From Ornithomonoglobus_A sp034090805 (GTDB lineage: Bacteria; Bacillota; Clostridia; UBA1381): a DNA stretch of 24,491 nucleotides. The DNA lies in contig JAXDRV010000087.1 in assembly GCA_034090805.1 (NCBI GenBank), forward strand, positions 1-24,491. The letters run 5' to 3'. The notes beneath the pieces were generated by a model. That model worked only from the letters and a program-made list of their open reading frames with translations, was not told where the DNA came from and searched no databases. The position numbers were made by a program, and so were the translations under genes. Shown piece after piece: positions 15,151-23,619 of this stretch. Each line of letters begins with the position of its first letter. The stretch's first letter is position 1.

Positions 15151-16191
15151 ATGAAAAGCTTATTGAATAAAACAGCGGATAAAATGATTCAGATAAATAA
15201 GGCTCAGTTCAGCGAGGAATGTCCCATAAGCATTATCGATATAGAAAAATGGGAATGGGCACAGGGAGTTGGTTTATACGGTCTTTATCAATATTGGAAA
15301 GCATCCGGGGAGGACAGGTATTTTGAGTTTTTAAAGGACTGGTACAAAAAGAGGATAGCCGAGGGACTTCCCGAAAAGAATGTCAATACGTGTGCGCCGA
15401 TGCTTACTCTTACATATATGTATGAAGAAACACATAACGAGGAATTTTTAGAGTATATAAAAGAATGGTCAGCGTGGGTATTTAACGAAATGCCCCGTAC
15501 CGAGGACGGAGGCTTGCAGCATATCACGACAGGCATTGAAAATAAGGGTCAGCTGTGGGCGGATACGCTGTTTATGACGAATCTTTTCCTTGCACGTGCC
15601 GGAGTGATATTGGGGATAAAGGAGTACGAGGAGGAGGGCAAAAGGCAGTTTTTGATACATATAAAATATTTGTTTGACAAAAGCTGCGGGTTATGGTATC
15701 ATGGTTGGAGTTTTCTTAGGAGAGATAATTTTTCCGCTGTGCATTGGGGCAGAGGAAACTGCTGGTACACGGCGGGAGTGGTGGATTATCTGGAGATGAT
15801 CGATGTTGAGCCGTATCTTAAGCAATATCTTACAGATACGCTTACGGCGCAGGCCGCGGCACTCAAAAAATATCAGTGTCCGGACGGAATGTGGCGCACA
15901 ATTGTAGATGATGATACTTCATATGAAGAAACAAGCGCAACGGCGGGCTTTGCATACGGCTTGTTAAAGGCGGTAAGAAAAGGATACATAAGCAGCGATT
16001 ACCGTGCAGCGGCATTAAAAGCGCTTGAGGCGGTAAAGGCAAGAATCGATGAGGACGGAACGGTTCTTGAGGTTTCATACGGAACGCCGGTTTTTGAAAC
16101 GGCACAGGAATATAAAGATGTGGAAATATGTCCGATGACATACGGTCAGGCTCTTGCAATTCTTTGCATGAACGAGGGATTAAAGGCATAA
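15151..16191 (+). CDS. GH105 unsaturated rhamnogalacturonyl/glucuronyl hydrolase
   Basis: The product has 346 residues, the usual length for YteR/YesR-type enzymes, and no signal peptide. It is an (alpha/alpha)6 barrel with the family marks WEWAQGVGLYGL (about 33-44), LWADTLFM with the catalytic-type Asp at D138, VHWGRGN (197-203), and a C-terminal WRTIVDD/SYEETSATAGFAYGLLKA stretch. Family members hydrate and remove the unsaturated uronate left at the non-reducing end by polysaccharide lyases, most often on rhamnogalacturonan I fragments. It follows the GH36-like gene by 45 nt, with GGAG ahead of its ATG. This is the best-supported function in the cluster and the main reason to suspect a pectin-type substrate. 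Confidence 0.9.
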   Translation: MKSLLNKTADKMIQINKAQFSEECPISIIDIEKWEWAQGVGLYGLYQYWKASGEDRYFEFLKDWYKKRIAEGLPEKNVNTCAPMLTLTYMYEETHNEEFLEYIKEWSAWVFNEMPRTEDGGLQHITTGIENKGQLWADTLFMTNLFLARAGVILGIKEYEEEGKRQFLIHIKYLFDKSCGLWYHGWSFLRRDNFSAVHWGRGNCWYTAGVVDYLEMIDVEPYLKQYLTDTLTAQAAALKKYQCPDGMWRTIVDDDTSYEETSATAGFAYGLLKAVRKGYISSDYRAAALKALEAVKARIDEDGTVLEVSYGTPVFETAQEYKDVEICPMTYGQALAILCMNEGLKA

Positions 16192-16227
16192 ATATTAAGC
16201 TTGACGTTATGAAAGGGTTTTATAATA

Positions 16228-17940
16228 ATGGAAGATGTAAAAACGAATTTTAACAGCATGGTTCAAAAGTATTTTGAAAATGTTGATAAACAATTTGACG
16301 AGGAATGCGGCTTGATAGGCACAGATGTGGAAGTTAAGAACGTGATACATACAAATGTAACCGGTCATGCGCATTATATAAGCGGAAATGCGGTTTATAC
16401 GCAGCTTGTTTACATGAGCGGCGCAAAGCACAGATATGCAGCTGCGGAAAATATCATAAACAAAATCATTGATGCACAGGACAAAAACCCCAAAAGCAAG
16501 ACTTACGGACTATGGTCATATTATTTTGAGGAAAGCCTTACCGAGATGTCTGCGCCGGATTATAACATGGCTGAATTTGTTGCAAGACCTATGATATATA
16601 TCCTGTGCGAAAAATCCCAATATATTTCAGAGCAGACGGCACAGAGGCTTAAAACTGCACTGAATTTGGCGGCACGCTGCTGTATAAGAAGGAATGTAGG
16701 CTTGGATTATACAAACGTTATTTCAATGAGCTGCATTACAATCACCGTAATAGGTGAAATAACGGAGGACGAGGAACTAATCGCCGCAGGCAAAGAGGAG
16801 CTTAAGGCTTTTGCGGAATATACACGCTTTAACGGAGGCTTCAGCGAATACAACAGCCCGTGCTATTTAAAGGTGGTCGGCGATTCGCTGACACGCATAC
16901 TGAAATATTGCGGCGATGAGGAATGTCACGAATATGCGAGGGAGCTTAACTCATATTTGTGGGATATGATTTCAAAGCATTACAGTGCAGAATTTAACGA
17001 GCTTGCTCCGCCGTATGTCAGGGCGTATACGGATACCGATATAGAAAATGAAAATACGGATTTCATATATTATGCCACAAACGGAAAATACGGATCATAT
17101 AACTGTACGATGAATGACTGGGAGTTAAATGTCCCGCACTGTCCTGAGGAATTTTACGAAAATTTTGAAAAAGAGATATGGATTGAGGATACATATTATA
17201 AGAAAAATAATCTCAGAAAACGTGATACGGACGCAACGATAATACGTGATTTTGACAGTCCGGACTTGACTGCGTATACATACAAAACAAAGGATTACCT
17301 GTTCGGAGCATTGCAGAAAACCGATCTTTGGGATCAGAGAAGAACCTCTATGCTTATGTGGGATAAGGAGGATAAAAAAACATTCAAGCTCCGCTGCATG
17401 AAAGAGGATTTCAGCTTTTCGTCGGGTATGGCATATACTGCAATGAACAGGGACGAAATGCTTACGGTTGTTGGTTTTTCAACAGATCACGGAGATAAGC
17501 ACTATATTTTAGATTGCTTTGAAAACGGTATTATAGAAGCGGAAAGTCTTAAATTCACAATGAAAATAAGCGGGAATTATAAAAAAGAGAATTTTAAGCG
17601 CAGGGGGAATGAGCTTGTATACAGCGATGGAAAAATATCGTTCAGCGTTAAAATTTTAGAATGGGTGTTTGACGGAGCGCCGGGCAAAATCAACTTTACG
17701 GAGGATGGCTTTGAGCTTATTTGCTATGAGGGAGAGAAGAAAACAATAGATTTAACAAAGCTTAAGGAAACATACGGAGTAATAAGCATGAGGGTAAACG
17801 GCGAGGCTATGGAGGCTGATATAACGAGGAACGGTACAAGGCTTGCGGTGAGATCGGAAAGATATTCGATAGATACGTATTTGCGGCCTGAGCTTTATAA
17901 TCTGTGCATAAGAAACACAGATGTAAATGTATTGCTTTAA
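16228..17940 (+). CDS. uncharacterised helical-barrel plus beta-sandwich protein (paralogue A)
   Basis: The product has 570 residues and no signal peptide. The first 280 or so look like an alpha/alpha toroid, with GLWSYYFEESLTEMSAPD (94-111), DYTN (160-163) and GGFSEYNSPCY (203-213). The second half is beta-rich, with FSSGMAY and VVGFSTDHGDKHY. This layout resembles heparinase-type lyases and related uronate-active enzymes, but I cannot name the family. It is clearly homologous to the gene at 21915: the motifs W-x-Y-x-x-E-E, YTN, EYNSP, DFSSG and GFSTD occur in the same order. The conserved Trp, Tyr, Glu and Asn residues suggest a catalytic sugar-binding cleft. It lies 36 nt after the GH105 gene, with AAAGGG as a likely ribosome binding site. 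Confidence 0.8.
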   Translation: MEDVKTNFNSMVQKYFENVDKQFDEECGLIGTDVEVKNVIHTNVTGHAHYISGNAVYTQLVYMSGAKHRYAAAENIINKIIDAQDKNPKSKTYGLWSYYFEESLTEMSAPDYNMAEFVARPMIYILCEKSQYISEQTAQRLKTALNLAARCCIRRNVGLDYTNVISMSCITITVIGEITEDEELIAAGKEELKAFAEYTRFNGGFSEYNSPCYLKVVGDSLTRILKYCGDEECHEYARELNSYLWDMISKHYSAEFNELAPPYVRAYTDTDIENENTDFIYYATNGKYGSYNCTMNDWELNVPHCPEEFYENFEKEIWIEDTYYKKNNLRKRDTDATIIRDFDSPDLTAYTYKTKDYLFGALQKTDLWDQRRTSMLMWDKEDKKTFKLRCMKEDFSFSSGMAYTAMNRDEMLTVVGFSTDHGDKHYILDCFENGIIEAESLKFTMKISGNYKKENFKRRGNELVYSDGKISFSVKILEWVFDGAPGKINFTEDGFELICYEGEKKTIDLTKLKETYGVISMRVNGEAMEADITRNGTRLAVRSERYSIDTYLRPELYNLCIRNTDVNVLL

Positions 17941-17965
17941 TATCTGATGTCTGAGGAGGAAAGTT

Positions 17966-20581
17966 ATGAGAAAGAAAATAATACCGCTGATTATCGGAGC
18001 GGCTGTTATATTGCAGAGTGCGCTTGGATTGGCGGTTTATGCGGAAAATGCCGGTGCATCGGCTGCGGAGGCGGTGCAGGTATCGGAGGAACGTGCGGAG
18101 ATGCTCAGATCGCTTGGCGTTCTGTATGACCTTGCCGACGATGAAACGGAGGATTTAACAAAAGAGGTCAGCCGCGCGGAATATGCCAAAATTCTTGTTA
18201 AGTATTTTAATAAGCCGTATTCATGCGCAACTCTCACACAAAAGCCATATATTGACGTTGAATTAACAAATGAGTACGCACGTGATATAAAGACGATTAA
18301 GGATTTGGGTTATGTTGCCGATACGGAAACGCAGAGCTTCCGCCCGCAGGATACGGTAACGTTAAACGAAGCGGCGGCAATGCTTATGCGGGGCTTGGGA
18401 TACACATATCTTTCCGATGAAAAGGCATTGAGTGCGGCAACGGAGCTGCGTGTGTTCAGCGGTATAAGCAAAAACCGCAGCGAGGGCGCAATGCTTGATA
18501 ATATATATGCAATGCTTGAGAATACCTTGAATACGGGTATTGTTGAAACGGAATGGAAAAACGGGAGTATCAGCTATAAATCCTCAGATGAGAAAACAGT
18601 GCTTTCCGAATATTATGAAATAAAGAAAATGCGCGGTGTCGTAACTGCGAACGACTTGACGGGACTTTCGGAGGCATCTAAGGCAGCGGGAGAAGCGCAG
18701 ATTGAAATTGACGGTAAGGTTTACGGCTTAAAGTATAAAAAATGCGGTGACTATTTGGGATATGTTGTTGACTTTTATTTAAAAAGCGAAGAAAGCGAAG
18801 ATGTAATTTATGCCGTACCCAACAATAAAAACAACGTAACCGAAATCAGCTCGGAGGAATTGTATAATGCGGATAATACGCAAATTTATTACAGACGTCA
18901 GAAAAAGGACAATAAAACACTGAAGCTTGAAGAAAATTATGATGTTATCTATAATAAAAAGGCATACAGCGGCTACGGTCAGCTAAAAAACATTCTTCCC
19001 GAGGAGGGAAACATTACCGCAATAGATAATGATAATAACGGCAGAGCCGATGTACTGTTGATTACGTCATATGAATTTTATATGGTCAGTGACATATATG
19101 CACGTGATAAGAAGGTTTACACAACAGACGGCAATTATACGATTGATCTGAATGAGGATCGTCTGAACGTGGAAATACGCAACACAGACGGAAACACGGT
19201 TAATTTTGCGGCTGTTAAGAAAAACTGTGTTTTAACGGTTTCGGAAAGCAGAAATACCGACGGAGAGAAGATGGTATCCGTTATCATTTCAGATAAAAAG
19301 ACGGACGGAACTCTGCGCAGTAAGAGTGATGATACAGTAACAATCGATACAACGGAATATCCGGCGACAAAAGCATTTCTGGAAAATACCGCAGTAGGGA
19401 GCGAGGGTACTTTTTACTTTACGCATAACGGAAAAGCGGCATTTTACAAAGCATTGGGGGACAATGCGTGGAATATAGGCATGATATATAAGATGTATAT
19501 TGATGAAAATAACGACGATCAGCTTTATTTTTCGATGTATACTCCGCAGAATGAGTTTAAACGCTATGCTTCGGCAAAGAATGTAAATATAGGGAAAACG
19601 GCGCAGCTCCCGAACGGAGCAAGAGGCTGGGACGCTGTCCGCTCCGCACTGACACGCGGCGAGCTTATACGCTACATATTAAATGATGACGGTGAAATTG
19701 TAAAAATAGAAAAAGCGGACGAGGGAAACCAATACACCGGTGAAAGAACGTATATTAACGAGCAGGGACTGCGTGTTTTGGGAGAAGCGTCATCGAGCTT
19801 TTACTATCGTAACGGTATTTTTGACGGAAGAATTGTAACGGACAGCGATACGCTTTTCTTTGTAATACCGCCGGAGGATAATTGGGAGGATGAAGATGCG
19901 TTTTACACAAGCGCAAGCTCTGTTTTAAAGACGAACGTTTATGAGTACAGTTACCCGTATAAGGCGTATGCTTACGATGACGGCGAGGTAGCATATGCAA
20001 ATGTGGTTGTACTGTCCGATGTTGTGGTCGGCACGTCAAATATTAATACGGAGGCAAACCTGTTTGTAATTGACAGCATTAACAGAGTGGTGCGTGATGA
20101 AGATGAAATATACAATCAGCTTATCATGTACGGAAAAGGAGAGAAAAACGTCTATTACTGCTCCGACAGCATTTTAAATGAATATGATTTACAAAAGTGC
20201 GATGTTATTCAATTTGAGGCAGACAGCAGCAAAAAAATCCGTGCGGTCAGGAAAATACTGAATGCGGACAGTCAAAGCAGCGTCAGTCCGGTGCTTATTC
20301 CGGGAACAAAACACAGCAACGGAACAACTCCTACAAAGGATGTGCTGTATTCGGGATTGATTTGCTACGGAACGGTCGTGAAAAAGAGCGATAAGTATAT
20401 TGAATATACATATATCGGCGATACGAGATATATCGGCTTGATGGCAAGATGTAAATACACAAGATTGGAAACGGAGCTGCGCACGGCGGCAACTGCATCT
20501 TATGAAGATGTTTCGGTGGGAGATAGCTTTGTTGCGGTAATTTCCAGCGGTGAGGTAAAGGACATGGTTATTATAAAATAA
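17966..20581 (+). CDS. exported SLH-domain cell-surface protein, 871 aa
   Basis: An AGGAGG ribosome binding site precedes the ATG. A Sec signal peptide (MRKKIIPLIIGAAVILQ, cleavage after AVYA near residue 26) is followed by two SLH-like repeats (about 45-85 and 93-150), the second with AAAMLMRGLGYTYLS. SLH domains anchor proteins to pyruvylated secondary wall polymers. The remaining 700 residues are beta-rich, with many Tyr, Asp and Asn and repeated short strands, but I see no catalytic motif or known carbohydrate-binding module. Cotranscription with sugar enzymes suggests a role in holding polysaccharide or shaping the surface; this is inferred. Confidence 0.85.
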   Translation: MRKKIIPLIIGAAVILQSALGLAVYAENAGASAAEAVQVSEERAEMLRSLGVLYDLADDETEDLTKEVSRAEYAKILVKYFNKPYSCATLTQKPYIDVELTNEYARDIKTIKDLGYVADTETQSFRPQDTVTLNEAAAMLMRGLGYTYLSDEKALSAATELRVFSGISKNRSEGAMLDNIYAMLENTLNTGIVETEWKNGSISYKSSDEKTVLSEYYEIKKMRGVVTANDLTGLSEASKAAGEAQIEIDGKVYGLKYKKCGDYLGYVVDFYLKSEESEDVIYAVPNNKNNVTEISSEELYNADNTQIYYRRQKKDNKTLKLEENYDVIYNKKAYSGYGQLKNILPEEGNITAIDNDNNGRADVLLITSYEFYMVSDIYARDKKVYTTDGNYTIDLNEDRLNVEIRNTDGNTVNFAAVKKNCVLTVSESRNTDGEKMVSVIISDKKTDGTLRSKSDDTVTIDTTEYPATKAFLENTAVGSEGTFYFTHNGKAAFYKALGDNAWNIGMIYKMYIDENNDDQLYFSMYTPQNEFKRYASAKNVNIGKTAQLPNGARGWDAVRSALTRGELIRYILNDDGEIVKIEKADEGNQYTGERTYINEQGLRVLGEASSSFYYRNGIFDGRIVTDSDTLFFVIPPEDNWEDEDAFYTSASSVLKTNVYEYSYPYKAYAYDDGEVAYANVVVLSDVVVGTSNINTEANLFVIDSINRVVRDEDEIYNQLIMYGKGEKNVYYCSDSILNEYDLQKCDVIQFEADSSKKIRAVRKILNADSQSSVSPVLIPGTKHSNGTTPTKDVLYSGLICYGTVVKKSDKYIEYTYIGDTRYIGLMARCKYTRLETELRTAATASYEDVSVGDSFVAVISSGEVKDMVIIK

Positions 20582-20598
20582 CGGAAGGGATTTTAGCT

Positions 20599-21711
20599 AT
20601 GAAAAAGAGTATTTTGCTATTTTGCATTGCCGCACTGGCAGTCGGGAGCACCGCTTCCGCCGCAGAAATTGACGCAAAGCTGATTTTGCGTAAGGTTGAC
20701 GTTAAGGTAACCGACACAAAGAATTCACAAACGCCCGCAATTCAGCTTTTAAACTCCGATAAAACAAAGATGCTGTATACAGACGAGGGCATAAACGAAA
20801 ACGGCGATTATCTGTTTGACAGCTTTTCGTTCCCCATGGATGCGCAGAGCGGAAGCTATGTTTTGCGTGTGGGCGAGGACGGAAATATTTCGGAAATTTC
20901 AATTAAATACACTGCATACGATGAGGCAATCCGGGCTTTGGAAACAATAAAAAATGACAAAAGCACAATTTCCGCTCAAATCAGCGAATACCCGGAATTG
21001 TTCGGAACGAATGATGCTGATTTTGAAATTCTGGGAGAGGATTGGAAAAAGAGACTTGAAAAGGATATTTCCGAAACGGATATTAAATATGAAAATGAAG
21101 AAGAGGCAGTGTCAACGATTAACATTATTCAGAATATTGTTAGAAAAATAACGGATTGGGCAAAGCTTACGGATTCGGCGGACGAGCAGAAAACCGAGTC
21201 GGCAATAAAGGCGATTGAGGCACTTGCGGAAAAGAAGATTGTTTCGGGACGCGGTGACGGACGATTTGAGCCGAACGAGTCGCTGACACGTGCCGAATTT
21301 GTCAAGATTATTGTTGATGCGTTTGATTTGAAGGATAATACCGCCGAAATAGATTTTGACGATGTTCCGAAAGATGCTTGGAGTTATCGTTATATAGCAT
21401 CTGCGAAAAAAGCCGGCATTATTTACGGAATATCCGATACACATTTCGGAGCAGACAAAACGATTTCAAGGCAGGATATGGCAGTAATTTTACTGCGCAC
21501 GGCAGAGCTTAAGGGTATCGATACAAGCGGAAACGGTGTTGAATTTACAGATTCGCAGAAGATTTCGGATTATGCAAGAGATGCGGTCGGCAGACTGTCT
21601 GCCGCCGGGATATTGAACGGTATGAATGACGGCTCTTTCTCGCCGCTTACCGACGTAACTCGTGCTCAGGGCGCACAGGTAATATACACGATGCTTGGCA
21701 GAAAGGGATAA
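20599..21711 (+). CDS. exported protein with three C-terminal SLH repeats, 370 aa
   Basis: GGAAGGG precedes the ATG, and the gene starts 17 nt after the larger SLH gene. A signal peptide (MKKSILLFCIAALAVGSTASA, cleaved before AEIDAK) is followed by a unique region of about 175 residues. Three well-formed SLH repeats then occupy about 201-245 (SGRGDGRFEPNESLTRAEF), 253-305 (FDDVPKDAWSYRYI) and 316-368 (FTDSQKISDYARDAV, ending TRAQGAQVIYTMLG). Three intact repeats make a complete wall anchor, so this is probably the better-anchored partner of the preceding protein, whose SLH part is weaker. The unique N-terminal region is not recognised. Confidence 0.9.
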   Translation: MKKSILLFCIAALAVGSTASAAEIDAKLILRKVDVKVTDTKNSQTPAIQLLNSDKTKMLYTDEGINENGDYLFDSFSFPMDAQSGSYVLRVGEDGNISEISIKYTAYDEAIRALETIKNDKSTISAQISEYPELFGTNDADFEILGEDWKKRLEKDISETDIKYENEEEAVSTINIIQNIVRKITDWAKLTDSADEQKTESAIKAIEALAEKKIVSGRGDGRFEPNESLTRAEFVKIIVDAFDLKDNTAEIDFDDVPKDAWSYRYIASAKKAGIIYGISDTHFGADKTISRQDMAVILLRTAELKGIDTSGNGVEFTDSQKISDYARDAVGRLSAAGILNGMNDGSFSPLTDVTRAQGAQVIYTMLGRKG

Positions 21712-21914
21712 TGTGAAAAATAAGCGGCGCATCTTTCCATTTTGCGGGACTTGAAGTATACTCATACGTCAGTATCGCTTCGAGCGGCAATCTGCACTCA
21801 CCGCCAAGAAGGTCGGACGCACGGAGTGCGGCTTTTGCGAAGCAAAAGTGATGACAAGCTTCTTTTCCGCATTATGATTTGTGCCGCCGCATGGTGGCGG
21901 AATGGAGGATTAAT
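21712..21914 (+). repeat. intergenic stretch with four consecutive hairpins
   Basis: This is by far the longest gap inside the cluster. It holds a gaag/cttc stem with an inner atact/agtat (21753-21781), CGCAC-gga-GTGCG (21818-21830), a perfect CTTTTGC-gaa-GCAAAAG (21832-21848), and CCGCC/GGCGG (21884-21900) ending 3 nt before the next gene's GGAGG (21904-21908). The density of palindromes suggests an interspersed repeat or an mRNA processing or translation-control segment. A weak TTTCCA-17 bp-TATACT promoter-like pair (21734-21762) could also start a separate transcript. No coding signal is seen. Confidence 0.55.
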
Positions 21915-23561
21915 ATGGATCGCAGAGAAAAGCTTGCAGAAATGTTAAAAGAATATGACGAAAGATATGATCCGAAGCTGTGCCTTTTGGGAGAGTGCTG
22001 CAAGCAGCGTGGGTACCACACAAATATAAAAAACGGCACATGGGTACATTCGGCGGAGCGTTCGCTTATGTATGCGGTGGCGCTTATGGATACGGGCGAA
22101 TACAGTCGTGCCGCCGATACGGCGGCAGCGGCGGTTAAGCTTCAGGAAACCGATACGGACAGCAGATATTTCGGAATATGGCCGTATTTTTATGAGGAGC
22201 CTGTATCTGAAATGTCCCCGCCGGACCCTAATTCGGCGAATTTCTGTTCAAAAATGTTTTTGCAGCTTTTAATTGATTACAGTGATGTTCTTGCGGAGGA
22301 TTTGAAAGAAAGCATAACAAACGCTGTGAAGAATGCTTGCTGCGCCATCATGAGGCGTGATGTTGAGATACAGTATACAAATGTAGTGCTTATGGACGCA
22401 TATGTGACGGTAATTGCCGGAGAACTTTTCGGAGATGTCACGCTTTTTGAATTTGGCAAAAATAAGCTTAAGCGTTTTTGGGCGTATACGCAGTCTATGG
22501 GTGCGCTTAACGAGTATAACAGTCCGAATTATAACCTTCTTGTGGCAAGGGATATTGCGCTGTTTATGCGTCAAGTAAGAGATGCGGAGATAAAAGGTAT
22601 TCTTGAGGAAATAAATGATTTTGTTTGGAGAGGTATAGCAGAACATTTCTTTGTTCCTCTGAACGAATGGGCGGCACCGAACGCAAGACGCTATGAGGAT
22701 TTTCTGACGGAAGCGCAGCTTTCGGAGGTGAAGGCGGCGGCAAGAGGTGAGGAAAGTGATATAATAGGCTTATTTGCGATGCGTGACAGGCTTGAGTGCC
22801 CTGTAAAGTATAGAAAATATTTCTTTGAGCCGCAGGAAAAATATATACAAAGAATCAATTCCTACGGTTATATGTACCCATATTTTGCGTTTGCACAGGT
22901 GAACACAACATACATGACAAAACGTTATGCGATAGGGAGTTATAACCGTTCCGAAATGTGGAATCAGATAAGACCGCTGCAAATGTTTTTCGGTGATGCT
23001 GATAATAAAAAGTCGCTGAGACTCAGGGTGCTTCATGACGGCTATGATTTCAGCAGCGGACTTTTGCATTGCGTGCAGCATAAAAACAAGCTTTTCGGCT
23101 CAATCGGTTTTTCGACTGACAGGGGAGATACGCATATATCAATAGACACGCTTAAGGACGGACGCTTCAAGGTATCGGAGCTGGCGGCTGTGTTTGAGGT
23201 GACGGGAGATATAAGCTATGAAGCGGAAGAAGGCAGAGTTTATATTCATGATGAAAGCTGCAATATACTGATTGATGTGTTTGACGCAGGCTTCGGCGGA
23301 GAAAACGCAGAAATGCGTATAACACGTGACGGGGATAAAACCATGTTTGCGGTTGTTTTGTATTCCGGAGAGGAAAAGGAAATTTCACTGATTGAAACGG
23401 AGGAAGCTTTTTGCGGTTTTTATATGGAGGTGTATGAGAGTGAACCGTCACCATATCATATAGAAACAAGTAGGCGTGATTCCCGTCTGACGGCTTTGGT
23501 GCAAACAGAAGGTGTTGAATTGAAAATTCCATCCGTCCCGATTTGTTTTCTGTATCAATAA
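21915..23561 (+). CDS. uncharacterised helical-barrel plus beta-sandwich protein (paralogue B)
   Basis: The product has 548 residues. The ATG at 21915 is chosen because GGAGG sits 6 nt upstream; an in-frame TTG at 21879 has no such site. There is no signal peptide. It shares with the gene at 16228 the ordered motifs GIWPYFYEEPVSEMSPPD (87-104), QYTN (153-156), NEYNSPNY (199-206), then DFSSGLLH and GFSTDRGDTH in the beta-rich half. Outside these blocks the two diverge strongly, so the duplication is old and the paralogues probably have related but different substrates. The family is unassigned; a lyase or hydrolase acting on uronate-containing oligosaccharides would fit the neighbours. Its stop overlaps an ATG (taatg at 23559-23563). 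Confidence 0.85.
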   Translation: MDRREKLAEMLKEYDERYDPKLCLLGECCKQRGYHTNIKNGTWVHSAERSLMYAVALMDTGEYSRAADTAAAAVKLQETDTDSRYFGIWPYFYEEPVSEMSPPDPNSANFCSKMFLQLLIDYSDVLAEDLKESITNAVKNACCAIMRRDVEIQYTNVVLMDAYVTVIAGELFGDVTLFEFGKNKLKRFWAYTQSMGALNEYNSPNYNLLVARDIALFMRQVRDAEIKGILEEINDFVWRGIAEHFFVPLNEWAAPNARRYEDFLTEAQLSEVKAAARGEESDIIGLFAMRDRLECPVKYRKYFFEPQEKYIQRINSYGYMYPYFAFAQVNTTYMTKRYAIGSYNRSEMWNQIRPLQMFFGDADNKKSLRLRVLHDGYDFSSGLLHCVQHKNKLFGSIGFSTDRGDTHISIDTLKDGRFKVSELAAVFEVTGDISYEAEEGRVYIHDESCNILIDVFDAGFGGENAEMRITRDGDKTMFAVVLYSGEEKEISLIETEEAFCGFYMEVYESEPSPYHIETSRRDSRLTALVQTEGVELKIPSVPICFLYQ

Positions 23562-23614
23562 TGCTTGATAAGCAGTATATAAACGGAGAACGTATTGAAG
23601 ATATAAGCAGGTGA
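23561..23614 (+). pseudogene. 17-codon mini-ORF overlapping the stop of paralogue B; possible gene-start remnant
   Basis: An ATG overlaps the preceding stop (taATG) and opens MLDKQYINGERIEDISR before a TGA that lies within the ribosome binding site of the next gene. The peptide resembles the first residues of many metabolic enzymes more than a leader peptide. The aldolase that follows lacks its own N-terminus. An internal deletion with frame loss, leaving this as the old start, would explain both observations. Alternatively it is a chance ORF serving only translational coupling. Confidence 0.3.
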
Positions 23615-23619
23615 AGAAT

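Noticed and set aside
16201..16226. TTGACG followed by TATAAT just before the gene at 16228
   Set aside because: The spacer is only 14 bp and the -10 would abut the start codon, so it is unlikely to work as a promoter for this gene.
17947..18129. 60-codon plus-strand ORF overlapping the start of the large SLH gene
   Set aside because: It is out of frame with the clear signal peptide of the SLH gene and begins within that gene's leader; its Cys/Gly-rich product looks like a frame artefact.
21879..21914. In-frame TTG start extending paralogue B by 12 residues
   Set aside because: GGAGG at 21904-21908 fits the ATG at 21915, and the extension is translated from the hairpin segment.
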